Shown piece after piece: positions 8,062 to 16,056 of a DNA stretch of 64,000 nt. The notes under the pieces are model-generated. The model was not told the DNA's origin. It saw nothing but the letters and a program-made list of their open reading frames with translations, and ran no database searches. Both the position numbers and the translations under genes were made by a program. Every line of letters starts with the position of its first letter. Positions within the stretch are counted from its first letter, which is position 1. The DNA is taken from contig JAWMQQ010000001.1 in assembly GCA_033283385.1 (NCBI GenBank), forward strand, positions 868,001-932,000, in the 5' to 3' direction. Source of the DNA: Mangrovimicrobium sp033283385. Its GTDB lineage: Bacteria > Pseudomonadota > Gammaproteobacteria > Pseudomonadales > Halieaceae.

Positions 8062-10037
8062 AACAGGCCGAACAGATACCGCGCAATGCGCTGGTGTGGA
8101 TGATCGCCTCGCTGTTCACCCTGGTGTTGCCGCATGTCGCGCGCATCCCGGTGTGGGTGCTGCTGGTCTTCGCCGTTGCGGCGGTGTGGCGCGTGATGGT
8201 GTACCGCGGGTTGTGGTCCTTTCCCCGCTGGCCGGTGAAGCTGGCGCTGATCATCGCCGGTATCGGCGGAATCCTGGTTTCCTTCCGCAGCCTGATCGGG
8301 CTGGAGCCCATGGTGGCGCTGCTGCTGGTGGCCTTCGCCTTGAAGCTGGTGGAGGCGGCGCGGCGCAAGGATGCCTACGTGCTGCTGTTTCTCGGTTATT
8401 TCATCGTGCTCACCGAGTTCCTGTTCAGCCAGGACCTGTTGATCGTCCTGCTGTGCCTGGCCAATGTCATCCTGGTCACCACTGCGCTGGTGGCGTTGCA
8501 CCGGCCCGGCGACGAGCGCTTCGGCCCGCGGCCGCTGTGGCGCGCCAGTGCGATGGTGTTGCAGGCAGCGCCGCTGATGGTGGTGCTGTTTTTCATTTTC
8601 CCGCGTATCGGGCCGCTGTGGACGGTGCCGCTGAAGAGCCAGTCCGCGATTACCGGCATGACCGACAGCCTGCGCCCCGGGGACGTCTCGCGGCTCTCCC
8701 GCTCCGGCGAGGTGGCGTTCCGGGTCGCCTTCGAAGGCGAGGTGCCGCCGCGCTCGCAACTTTACTGGCGCGGCCTGGTGATGAGCCGGCTGGACGGCGA
8801 CACCTGGCGCACACTGGAGTACTACGATGCGCCGCCGCGCCAGCGGCGGCCCGTAGAGCCGGTGCTGCAGGGCGCGCCGCTGCAGTACTCCGTCATCATG
8901 GTGCCGACGCAGCAGCGCTGGCTGTACAGCTTGCGCTACGCCCGCGCCTCAGACCCGGGCATCATGGCCAGCGCCGATTTCCGGCTGTTCCGGCCGGTGG
9001 TGATCGAGGACGATTATCGCTACGAGGCGCGCTCCTGGCCGCAGGCCGCGCTGGAGCCGGAGTTGTCGGAGTGGCGGCGGCGCACTGAGCTGGCCCTGCC
9101 CCAGGGGCGCAATCCCCGCACCGTCGCACTGGGAAAGCAGCTGGCGGAGCAGGGCGGATCTCCAGCGGAGATCGTCCGGCGCGCGCTGGCGCTGTTTACC
9201 GAACAGCCGTTTTTCTACACCTTGCAGCCGCCGCTGCTGCCGGCGCAGGATTCCATCGACGCGTTCCTGTTCGGGACGCGCCGGGGATTCTGCGAGCACT
9301 TTGCCTCCGCCTTCGTCATGTTGATGCGCGCCGCGGGCGTGCCGGCGAGGGTGGTGGCAGGCTACCAGGGCGGTGAAATCAACCCGGTCAACGGCACGGT
9401 CATCGTGCACCAGTTCGACGCCCACGCCTGGGCCGAGGTCTGGCTGCCCGGTCGCGGCTGGGTGCGCGAGGACCCCACCTCGGCGGTCTCCCCGGCGCGG
9501 GTGGAATACGGCCTGGAGGAGGCGGTGGCGGGCGAGGGCACCTTCCTCGCCGACCAGCCGCTGTCGCCGTTGCGCTATCGCGGCGTCCCCTGGATCAACC
9601 AGCTGCGCCTGCGCTACGACGCGCTGACCTACCGCTGGCAGAGCTGGGTAGTGAGCTTCGACGCCAACCGGCAAATGAGCCTGCTGCAGGACTGGATGGG
9701 CTATGTCAGCCCGCTGCGCATCGGCGCCCTCATCCTGGGTGGCATGGCCCTGGTGCTGTTGCCGGCGGGACTGTGGTTACTGATGCGGCCAGCAACGGTC
9801 CGCCGGGCGCGGCACGACAAGTTGTACCTGGAGTTCTGCGCGCGCCTCGCGCGCATGGGCGCGGTGCGCGAACCGGGCGAGGCGCCCGCGGATTTCGCCG
9901 CGCGCGCATCGAGCGCCGTGCCCAGGCTGGCGCAGGCCATCGACGCAGTGACCGCGCGCTACCAGCGCCTGGCCTTTGCCGGCGCGTCGCCGCAGGAACT
10001 GGCCGAACTGGCCCGTGAGGTGAGGAGAGTGAAGTGA
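8058..10037 (+). CDS. tgpA: TgpA-type membrane transglutaminase-like protein (DUF3488 / transglutaminase / DUF4129)
   Basis: The N-terminal third has several membrane segments (DUF3488). The central periplasmic transglutaminase-like domain has the triad Cys in RRGFCEHFA, His in DAHAWAEVW and Asp in VREDPTSA. One more membrane helix near residue 560 precedes a short cytoplasmic DUF4129-like tail. At 659 residues it matches Pseudomonas aeruginosa TgpA, which is essential there and belongs to a MoxR-DUF58-TgpA locus. The presumed role is crosslinking or proteolysis of envelope substrates; the substrate is unknown. The start overlaps the DUF58 stop and the stop overlaps the GNAT GTG. Confidence 0.9.
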   Translation: MKQAEQIPRNALVWMIASLFTLVLPHVARIPVWVLLVFAVAAVWRVMVYRGLWSFPRWPVKLALIIAGIGGILVSFRSLIGLEPMVALLLVAFALKLVEAARRKDAYVLLFLGYFIVLTEFLFSQDLLIVLLCLANVILVTTALVALHRPGDERFGPRPLWRASAMVLQAAPLMVVLFFIFPRIGPLWTVPLKSQSAITGMTDSLRPGDVSRLSRSGEVAFRVAFEGEVPPRSQLYWRGLVMSRLDGDTWRTLEYYDAPPRQRRPVEPVLQGAPLQYSVIMVPTQQRWLYSLRYARASDPGIMASADFRLFRPVVIEDDYRYEARSWPQAALEPELSEWRRRTELALPQGRNPRTVALGKQLAEQGGSPAEIVRRALALFTEQPFFYTLQPPLLPAQDSIDAFLFGTRRGFCEHFASAFVMLMRAAGVPARVVAGYQGGEINPVNGTVIVHQFDAHAWAEVWLPGRGWVREDPTSAVSPARVEYGLEEAVAGEGTFLADQPLSPLRYRGVPWINQLRLRYDALTYRWQSWVVSFDANRQMSLLQDWMGYVSPLRIGALILGGMALVLLPAGLWLLMRPATVRRARHDKLYLEFCARLARMGAVREPGEAPADFAARASSAVPRLAQAIDAVTARYQRLAFAGASPQELAELAREVRRVK

Positions 10038-10522
10038 CGATCAGGTCCGTGACAGACACCGACGCCGCCGCCGTGGCCGGTATCTACAACCACTACATCC
10101 GGCACTCCGTCGCCACCTTCGAGGAGACCGAGTTGAGCGCGGCCGACATGGCGGCGCGCATCGCGCAGGTGCTCGGCTCCGGCTACCCCTGGCTGGTCGC
10201 CGAGCAAGACGGCGAGATCGTCGGCTACGCCTACGCCAGCCGCTGGAAGGAGCGCGTCGCCTACCGCTTTTCCAGCGAGGCCTCCGTGTACCTCGCCCGC
10301 GACCGCAGCGGCGGCGGCTGGGGCACGCGGCTGTACACGGCGCTGTTCGCCTTGCTGCGCGAGCAGGGGGTGCACGCGGTGATCGGCGGGATCACGCTGC
10401 CCAATGCGGCCAGCGTCGCATTGCACGAGAAGATGGGCATGGTCAAGGTCGCGCACTTTCCCGAGGTCGGCTTCAAGCAGGGCCAGTGGCTGGACGTCGG
10501 CTATTGGCAGCTCAACCTGTAG
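10034..10522 (+). CDS. GNAT acetyltransferase, phosphinothricin/methionine-sulfone type
   Basis: A 162-residue Gcn5-related N-acetyltransferase close to the Pat/YncA (MnaT) group, which N-acetylates phosphinothricin, methionine sulfoximine or methionine sulfone. The family blocks IYNHYIRHSVATFEE, YAYASRW and IGGITLPNAASVALHEKMG (acetyl-CoA binding and C-terminal signature) are all present. The GTG start overlaps the tgpA stop (GTGA) and is preceded by a GAGGAGAG ribosome site. The TAG stop lies inside a REPIN-like repeat. The physiological substrate cannot be fixed from sequence. Confidence 0.88.
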   Translation: MTIRSVTDTDAAAVAGIYNHYIRHSVATFEETELSAADMAARIAQVLGSGYPWLVAEQDGEIVGYAYASRWKERVAYRFSSEASVYLARDRSGGGWGTRLYTALFALLREQGVHAVIGGITLPNAASVALHEKMGMVKVAHFPEVGFKQGQWLDVGYWQLNL

Positions 10523-10588
10523 GAGCGCGCTGTGCGCGCGATCGAGGCAGCGTCGGATATCGTAATCGCCTGCGTAGCAGGCTCCTAC
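10519..10588. repeat. REPIN-like palindromic element, copy A
   Basis: A 70-bp element opening with GTAGGAGCGCGC and closing with its inverted counterpart GCAGGCTCCTAC, with GC-rich inner hairpins. It is nearly identical to the 70-bp copy at 18473. It sits between the convergent GNAT and MscS genes, and its first bases supply the GNAT stop codon. The ends closely resemble Pseudomonas REP sequences. Confidence 0.85.
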
Positions 10589-10599
10589 CGGGGGGAGCA

Positions 10600-11664
10600 T
10601 CAGCCGGGGTTGTTGCTGAGGAACACCGTCTGCGTCGGGTAGGCGAACTCGATCCCCAGTTCCTCGAAGCGCGCGTGGATGTGCAGGTTTACCGCCTGCT
10701 GGATATCCATGTACATGGCGTAGTCCGCCGCCAGCACGTAGTACACCGTCTCGAACAGCAGCGCGAAATCCCCGTAGGAGGCGAAGTGGCTGCGGTCGAA
10801 GCGCACCTTCTGCTGGCTCTCGATAGCCTCGCGAATGATGCCCGGGATTTTCTCCAGCTTTTCCCGCGGCGTCTGGTAGGTGACGCCCAGCTTGAACAGG
10901 ATGCGCCGCTCGTACATCCGGCCGTAATTGCGAATGCGGCTTTTCAGCAGGTCGGTATTGGAAAATACCAGTTGCTCGCCGGAGAGGCTGCGCAGGCGCG
11001 TGGTCTTCAGGCCGATGTACTCGACGCTGCCGAGGTGCTCGTCGATGATCAGGAAGTCGCCGACGGCGAAGGGCTTGTCCAGCGCGATACTGAACGATGC
11101 GAACAGGTCGCCCAGCACGTTCTGCACCGCCAGCGCCACGGCGATACCGCCGACCCCGAGGCCAGCTACCAGTGCAGTGACGTTGATGCCGAGGTTGTCG
11201 AGGATCAGCAGGGCGATAACCGACCACAGCACCAGGCGCGCGGCGAACCCCAGCGCGTTGATGGCGGCGATACTGGAGGGGTCGGTGGTCAGGCGCTGCT
11301 GGCGGCTGTGCTGCAGCCACATCACCAGCAACCGGTTCAGCCACACCCCGACCTGCACTACCAGGGCGATGACCAGCGCGGAATTAAGGGTCGAGCGCAC
11401 GCTCTCGGGGGTATCGAGGCGGAGGCTGCCGAGGTAGATCGCCACGGGGATGATCAGCAGCCGGTGGGTGCCCGAGGCGATTTCCAGCAGGGCGTCATCC
11501 CACAGCGGCGGTGTCTCGCTGGCGTTAGCGAAGCGGGCGGCGATTGCGCGCCTGAGCATCAGCAGTACCGACCAGGTAAGCGCCGCGATCAGCAGGGCGA
11601 GCAACCAGTCGGTCAGGCTGTTTTGCAGGAATTCTGCTTCCAGTAGCTTGAGCGCTTCACGCAT
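10600..11664 (-). CDS. MscS-family small-conductance mechanosensitive channel
   Basis: Inner-membrane channel that opens under membrane tension to release solutes on hypo-osmotic shock. Four to five hydrophobic segments precede the pore-lining helix GLGVGGIAVALAVQNVLGD, with its Gly/Ala packing pattern. The beta domain (DKPFAVGDFL, then GSVEYIGLKTTRLRS) and the alpha/beta C-terminus follow. The start is chosen at 11664 (MREALKLL), where a GGAGGGGG lies about 14 bases upstream; an in-frame ATG at 11688 would add eight residues. The gene stands alone, convergent with the GNAT gene across a REPIN. Confidence 0.9.
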   Translation of the reverse strand: MREALKLLEAEFLQNSLTDWLLALLIAALTWSVLLMLRRAIAARFANASETPPLWDDALLEIASGTHRLLIIPVAIYLGSLRLDTPESVRSTLNSALVIALVVQVGVWLNRLLVMWLQHSRQQRLTTDPSSIAAINALGFAARLVLWSVIALLILDNLGINVTALVAGLGVGGIAVALAVQNVLGDLFASFSIALDKPFAVGDFLIIDEHLGSVEYIGLKTTRLRSLSGEQLVFSNTDLLKSRIRNYGRMYERRILFKLGVTYQTPREKLEKIPGIIREAIESQQKVRFDRSHFASYGDFALLFETVYYVLAADYAMYMDIQQAVNLHIHARFEELGIEFAYPTQTVFLSNNPG

Positions 11665-11881
11665 GGCGGTGTTCGAAACCCCCTCCATTTTTTGTCATGC
11701 AATGTGGTGGAAAAACCGGTGCCGGTTGCGTTCCCATCCTAGCACGAAGAAAATCTGCGGATGTGCGCGGACCGGCGTGTTGGCAGGTGTAAAGTAAATT
11801 TTCACGCGGTTCCGGGCGGAACTTCGGCAGCGGCGATAATCTACACACGGGTGGGTTGTTTACGCTTCAAAGGAGACCATT

Positions 11882-12868
11882 ATGCCAATTTCCCCAGTAT
11901 TTCGAGTCGGCGTCCTGCTTCCCCCATTACTGCTCGCCGCCTGTGGCGGGGGCGGTGGCGGCGGCGGTGACAACGCCGGTGACGGCACGGGCGAGATGAC
12001 GCTCAGTATTACCGATGCGGCTGTGGACAGCGCGCTGCAGGTGCTGGTGCAGTTCACCGGTGTGTCGGTGCACTCCGTCACCGATGCCTCGACCACCGAC
12101 TTCCCCCTGGATGGCGATAGCCAGACCTGTGAGGACCTGCTGAACGGGGTGCCTCCCGCGCCTACACCCGATGGTGAAACCACGGTGCGCTGTATCGACT
12201 TGCTCTCCCTGCAGGGCACGGAGAGTGAGACCCTGCTGGACGGGGTGACGCTCGATGCGGGGAACTACAGCTGGATTCGCCTGGACGTCGATGCCAACCG
12301 TGGCGTCATGGACTCGATCATCGTCCTCGACGACGGCAGCGTGGAATCGCTCTACGTGCCCAGCGGCAGCCAGACGGGCCTCAAGCTCAATTCCGGCTTC
12401 ACCATACTGCAGGGCGACCAGCACAATTTTGTCATCGACTTCGACCTGCGCAAGTCCGTCAACAACCCGCAGGGCTTCCCGGACTACCAGCTCAAGCCGT
12501 CCCTGCGCCTGATCGACCTCTCCGAGAGCGGCAATATCGTCGGTACCGTGGCGGCCTCGCTGCTGACCGCGGATTACTGCACGCCGGACGCCTACGCCGT
12601 GTATGTCTGGGAGGGCGGCGATCTCGCCGAGACCGGCGAGGAGGGCTCCGACTTTCCGCCGCTGGCAAGTGCCAAGGTCAGCCTGACGGGCAGCCAGTGG
12701 CGCTATACCGTGGGCTTCCTGCCGCCCGGGGATTACGCGGTGGCTTTCACCTGCGAAGCGGGGCATGACACCGAGGCGCCCGAGGACAATATCCACTTCG
12801 TCGGCAGTCCGGATTCGCCCGCAACGGTCGAGGCGGATATGGACACCGTGGTGGACTTCAACCCCTGA
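11882..12868 (+). CDS. DUF4382 domain lipoprotein
   Basis: A 328-residue secreted protein with a lipoprotein signal: a hydrophobic stretch ending LLAAC, with the lipidated Cys at residue 21. An eight-glycine tether follows, so the body is predicted to be anchored to the outer membrane or periplasmic face. The region after the tether (MTLSITDAAVDSALQVLVQF and the LDAGNYSWIRLDVD block) matches the DUF4382 pattern. The C-terminal 100 residues look like a carboxypeptidase-regulatory-type beta sandwich (VGFLPPGDYAVAFTC). A strong AAGGAGA lies 7 bases before the ATG. Function is unknown; it appears monocistronic. Confidence 0.85.
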   Translation: MPISPVFRVGVLLPPLLLAACGGGGGGGGDNAGDGTGEMTLSITDAAVDSALQVLVQFTGVSVHSVTDASTTDFPLDGDSQTCEDLLNGVPPAPTPDGETTVRCIDLLSLQGTESETLLDGVTLDAGNYSWIRLDVDANRGVMDSIIVLDDGSVESLYVPSGSQTGLKLNSGFTILQGDQHNFVIDFDLRKSVNNPQGFPDYQLKPSLRLIDLSESGNIVGTVAASLLTADYCTPDAYAVYVWEGGDLAETGEEGSDFPPLASAKVSLTGSQWRYTVGFLPPGDYAVAFTCEAGHDTEAPEDNIHFVGSPDSPATVEADMDTVVDFNP

Positions 12869-12872
12869 CCGG

Positions 12873-13649
12873 TCAGCGCCCGGGGCCGGGCGCCAGCGCC
12901 AGGATATTGGCCGCGGTGGTGATCAGGCCGCCGCTGGCCGGCAGGGTGGCGCCGGTCAGCCAGCGCGCTTCGTCGGATACCACGAAAGCGACGATGTCGG
13001 CGATGTCCTCGGGCTCGCCGAGCCGCCGCAGCGCCGTCCACGGCGGTACCTTGTCGGTCCACGCCTGTCCCGCGATGCGGTCGGTGCGGGTGGTGCCCGG
13101 CGCCACCGTATTGGCGGTAATGCCGCGGCTGCCCAGTTCCTGCGCGGTGGCGCGTATGAAGGCTTCCGCGCCGGCCTTGGCCGCCGACAGCAGTGACGCG
13201 CCGTAGGCGGGATGCGCCGCGGCGCCCGAGGAAATCAGCACGACCCGGCCGTGCTCGCTTTGCGTCAGCCGGGCGAATTCTGCGGTGGAGAGCATCACTG
13301 CCCGCAGGTTGAGGGCGATGCCCTGGTTGATGTCGTCCAGTTGCTGGTCGACCACCAGGCCCCCCTTGCTGCCGCCGGCATTGCATACGAGGATGTCGAG
13401 CGCGCCGTGAAACGCGAAGGCTTCGCGCACGATGCGTGCCGGCGCCTCCTCGGTGGTGAGGTCGCCCAACACGACCCGGGCGTCGCCGCCGGCCGCGCGA
13501 ATTGATTCAGCGACTGCCTCGGCTTTTTCCGGTGTTTCGCTGGCGTGCAGGACGACCGCGGCGCCCTCCGCGGCGAGCTTGCGCGCTATCGCCGCGCCGA
13601 TGCCGCGGGAGGAACCCGTTACCAGGGCGACCCGGTTACGCAGGCGCAA
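12873..13649 (-). CDS. SDR-family protein lacking the catalytic tyrosine
   Basis: Rossmann-fold short-chain dehydrogenase/reductase, 258 residues, with the NAD(P) motif TGSSRGIG near residue 11 and CNAGG near 89. Counting from Ser141 in LISSGAAAH, the position that should be the catalytic Tyr (154, four before Lys158) is Leu, in LLSAAK. Tyr149 is out of register. The enzyme may therefore be inactive alone, or use another proton donor. It starts with TTG three bases after the stop of the neighbouring SDR, so the two are co-transcribed. Its partner lacks the catalytic Ser instead. Confidence 0.85.
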   Translation of the reverse strand: MRLRNRVALVTGSSRGIGAAIARKLAAEGAAVVLHASETPEKAEAVAESIRAAGGDARVVLGDLTTEEAPARIVREAFAFHGALDILVCNAGGSKGGLVVDQQLDDINQGIALNLRAVMLSTAEFARLTQSEHGRVVLISSGAAAHPAYGASLLSAAKAGAEAFIRATAQELGSRGITANTVAPGTTRTDRIAGQAWTDKVPPWTALRRLGEPEDIADIVAFVVSDEARWLTGATLPASGGLITTAANILALAPGPGR

Positions 13650-13652
13650 GGT

Positions 13653-14324
13653 TCAGGACAGCCCGCGAACTGGCACCAGAGCGCCGTGTACCGCGCTGGC
13701 CGCCGGCGAGGCGAGGAAGCAGATCACCTCGGCCAGTTGCTGCGGTGAAACCCACTTGGAGAAATCCGCATCCGGCATGCCGTCGCGGTTGGGCTTGGTA
13801 TCGATGATGCTGGGGAGTACCGCGTTGACGTTGATGCCGTCCTCGCGCAACTCGTCGGACAGCGCTTCGGTGAGCTTCATCACCGAGCCCTTGGAGCAGC
13901 CGTAGGCGCTCATGGTGCCGACGCCGGACAGCGCGCCGATGGCGCCGATGTTGACGATCGCCGCTTTCGACTTCTGCTTGAGCAGCGGCACCGCCGCCAT
14001 GGTGGCGTTGCGCATGGTGCTGACGTTGATCGCGAACATCTTGTCCCACTGCTCACTGGCGGGGTCGTAGGCGGTGTCGCCCATGGCGAAGCCGCCGGCG
14101 ATATTGCACAGGGCATCGATGTCGCCCAGGGCTTCGAAGCAGGCGCGGGTGGCGTCGCGGTCCATCAGGTTCACCTGGTGGTATTCGTCCGTGTTGGCAA
14201 AGCTGTCGGCCTCGACGATGTCCAGGCCGATGACATAGGCGCCGCTGCTGCGGGCCTTTTCTGCGGTGGCCTGGCCGAGTGAACCGGCGGCGCCGGTGAT
14301 GACTACGCGGAGATTGTCCAGCAT
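13653..14324 (-). CDS. SDR-family oxidoreductase with Ala at the catalytic Ser position
   Basis: A 223-residue SDR with the coenzyme loop TGAAGSLG at residues 10-17 and CNIAGG near 73. The YGCSK active-site motif is intact (Tyr141, Lys145), but the residue 13 before Tyr is Ala128 (NIGAIGAL), where SDRs normally have Ser. The ATG at 14324 has an AGGAAGG site at good spacing; a longer in-frame start at 14366 lacks one. First gene of a two-SDR unit that faces a TetR gene across a region holding operator-like site 1. Substrate unknown. Confidence 0.86.
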   Translation of the reverse strand: MLDNLRVVITGAAGSLGQATAEKARSSGAYVIGLDIVEADSFANTDEYHQVNLMDRDATRACFEALGDIDALCNIAGGFAMGDTAYDPASEQWDKMFAINVSTMRNATMAAVPLLKQKSKAAIVNIGAIGALSGVGTMSAYGCSKGSVMKLTEALSDELREDGINVNAVLPSIIDTKPNRDGMPDADFSKWVSPQQLAEVICFLASPAASAVHGALVPVRGLS

Positions 14325-14441
14325 GGTGTCCTTCCTGAATCGATGATGGCGGGTAGCGCCAGGCACGGCGGCAACCCCGGATTTTAACGAGCGGCTAGCA
14401 TATAAACTCCGGTTTTGACCTGCAACCGCGGCGGCCGTTAA

Positions 14442-14457
14442 TCAACAGCATTGTCAA
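14442..14457. promoter_or_regulatory. Operator-like palindrome, site 1 (TYRACA-N4-TGTYRA)
   Basis: TCAACA-GCAT-TGTCAA, with both half-sites fitting the palindromic pattern, in the divergent gap between the SDR pair and the first TetR gene. Related sites occur upstream of the other two TetR genes and of the acyl-CoA dehydrogenase fusion. Assignment as a TetR operator is inference. Confidence 0.55.
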
Positions 14458-14552
14458 TTAAGGGCGCAAGCTGATATAAACCGCACTATTGCCCGCGAAC
14501 ACTACAAAAACATTGCGCGGCAAATGAATCAGGGGAGCACAGGGAGCCAAAC

Positions 14553-15245
14553 ATGGCGCGCGTCGAGACCCGCCAACGCCGCAGGCGCGATCCGGAGGGG
14601 ACGCGGCTTGCCATCCTCGAGGCGGCGAAAACCATTCTCTCCCAGGACGGCGCCGAAGGGCTCAGCGTATCCGGGGTCGCCAAGCTCGCCGGGGTCAACC
14701 GCGGCACTGCCTACCAGCACTTCGAGCTCAAGGAAGACCTGGTGCGAGCCACCCTGGACTGGGTCAGCAGCCAGTTGCTGGAGGCGGTATTCACCGAGGA
14801 TCTCGCACCGCCGGAGCCCGCCGTCGAAGTCGAGGTCGACATCGACGACATGGCCAGCCGCATGGCTTCCTTCAGCCTGCGCCTGGCGGAATTCGCCATG
14901 GATCACCCGGATATCGGCCGAATCTGGCTCTATGACGTGCTGTCGCGACCCAATCCGCGCGAGGACGTGTTCTACGAGCGCTTCGCCCACTCGGTGGAAG
15001 ACCTGGTGCGCGGCGGCGCCGGCCAGGAGGGCATCGACGTCGAGGTGCTGGCGGTGCTGATGCTCAGCGGTTTCTTCCTGTGGCCGGTGTGGGTGGGGTC
15101 ACACGCCAGGAGCAAGCGGGCGCGCAAGGCCATGGCCCAGCGCTTCGCCGCTGAAGTGTTGCGCCTGTCGATGCACGGCGTGGTGCGTGCGGACACCCAC
15201 GCGCAACTGCAATCCTATCTCCGCGAAAAACTGCCCGACGCCTGA
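14553..15245 (+). CDS. TetR-family transcriptional regulator (paralogue 1)
   Basis: A 230-residue regulator with an N-terminal TetR helix-turn-helix (about residues 17-62) whose recognition helix reads GVNRGTAYQHF. That stretch is identical in the two other TetR proteins of this window. A ligand-binding helical domain follows, with a distinctive WPVWVGSHA segment near residue 175 that also recurs in the paralogues. It is transcribed away from the SDR pair across a 228-bp gap containing operator-like site 1, as expected for autoregulation plus control of the SDRs. The ligand is unknown; acyl-CoA or terpenoid-like effectors would suit the context. Confidence 0.9.
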   Translation: MARVETRQRRRRDPEGTRLAILEAAKTILSQDGAEGLSVSGVAKLAGVNRGTAYQHFELKEDLVRATLDWVSSQLLEAVFTEDLAPPEPAVEVEVDIDDMASRMASFSLRLAEFAMDHPDIGRIWLYDVLSRPNPREDVFYERFAHSVEDLVRGGAGQEGIDVEVLAVLMLSGFFLWPVWVGSHARSKRARKAMAQRFAAEVLRLSMHGVVRADTHAQLQSYLREKLPDA

Positions 15246-15295
15246 GCCGCGCTTGACAGCCCCGGGGTGCACGCGCAGACTCCGGGGACTAATAA

Positions 15296-15311
15296 TCGAC
15301 AATGGTGTTCA
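15296..15311. promoter_or_regulatory. Operator-like palindrome, site 2, overlapping a start codon
   Basis: TCGACA-ATGG-TGTTCA. The predicted ATG of the second TetR gene (15302) lies inside the central spacer. A TAATAAT stretch at 15290-15296 is positioned as a -10 element that would put transcription start at or near the ATG. One half-site base departs from the pattern. Confidence 0.45.
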
Positions 15312-15982
15312 TTTTGGCGAGTGCCCCCGAAACCCCGGCCAACGGCCGCCGCCGGCGCAATCCGCAGGCTACCCGGGAGGATATCCTCAGCGCTGCGCGC
15401 ACCGTGCTTGCCTCGGATGGGCCCGATGGCCTCAGCCTGTCGCGGGTCGCACATCTCGCCGGTGTCAACCGCGGCACCGCCTACCAGCATTTCGAGACCC
15501 GCGACGACCTGATCGCGGCAACCGTCGACTGGGTGAGCCGCTCCCTGCTGGAGAAGACCTTTCCCAAACCCGGCGGCGGCGAACCCGCGGAGCAGCGGCC
15601 GATCTTCGAGGCTATCAGCATTCTGGTGGATTTCGCGGTGGAAAACCCGGAACTGGGGCGCATCTGGCTGTTCGAGATGCTGGCAGCCGAGAACCCGGGC
15701 GACGACCCGTTTTTCCAGCGTTTCATGGAGTCCACCGAGGAACTCGCGCAAACCGACCTGAGCGAGGATGGCATAGACGCGGAGGCGCTCTCGGTGATCA
15801 TCCTAGCCGGCTACTTCCTCTGGCCGGTGTGGGTACGGGCTCGCTCGCGCACGGCAAAGGATCGTGAGAACATGACGCAGCGTATGCGCCGCGAAATGCT
15901 GCGGCTGATGCTGCACGGAGTCATGCGCGCCGAGGCGTTTCCCCACCTGCAGAAATTGCTCGACGAGAGCGAGCCGGGCTGA
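15302..15982 (+). CDS. TetR-family transcriptional regulator (paralogue 2)
   Basis: A 226-residue paralogue of the preceding TetR protein, with the same recognition helix GVNRGTAYQHF and the same WPVWV segment in the effector domain. It follows paralogue 1 by 56 bases. The ATG at 15302 has no good Shine-Dalgarno sequence and lies within operator-like site 2, so the mRNA may be leaderless or the true start may differ slightly. A transporter of the MFS type follows in the same direction, and control of it is plausible. Family assignment is secure, targets are inferred. Confidence 0.88.
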   Translation: MVFILASAPETPANGRRRRNPQATREDILSAARTVLASDGPDGLSLSRVAHLAGVNRGTAYQHFETRDDLIAATVDWVSRSLLEKTFPKPGGGEPAEQRPIFEAISILVDFAVENPELGRIWLFEMLAAENPGDDPFFQRFMESTEELAQTDLSEDGIDAEALSVIILAGYFLWPVWVRARSRTAKDRENMTQRMRREMLRLMLHGVMRAEAFPHLQKLLDESEPG

Positions 15983-16056
15983 GCTCTCTCGCGATAACAG
16001 CGCCCGCGATAATAACGACAGACGGCGGCCACCGGCACGCCAGGAGGTAACAAGGC

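Noticed and set aside
15253..15281. TTGACA followed by CAGACT as a promoter for TetR 2
   Set aside because: The -35 is perfect, but the -10 matches only three of six at 17-bp spacing; too weak to annotate.
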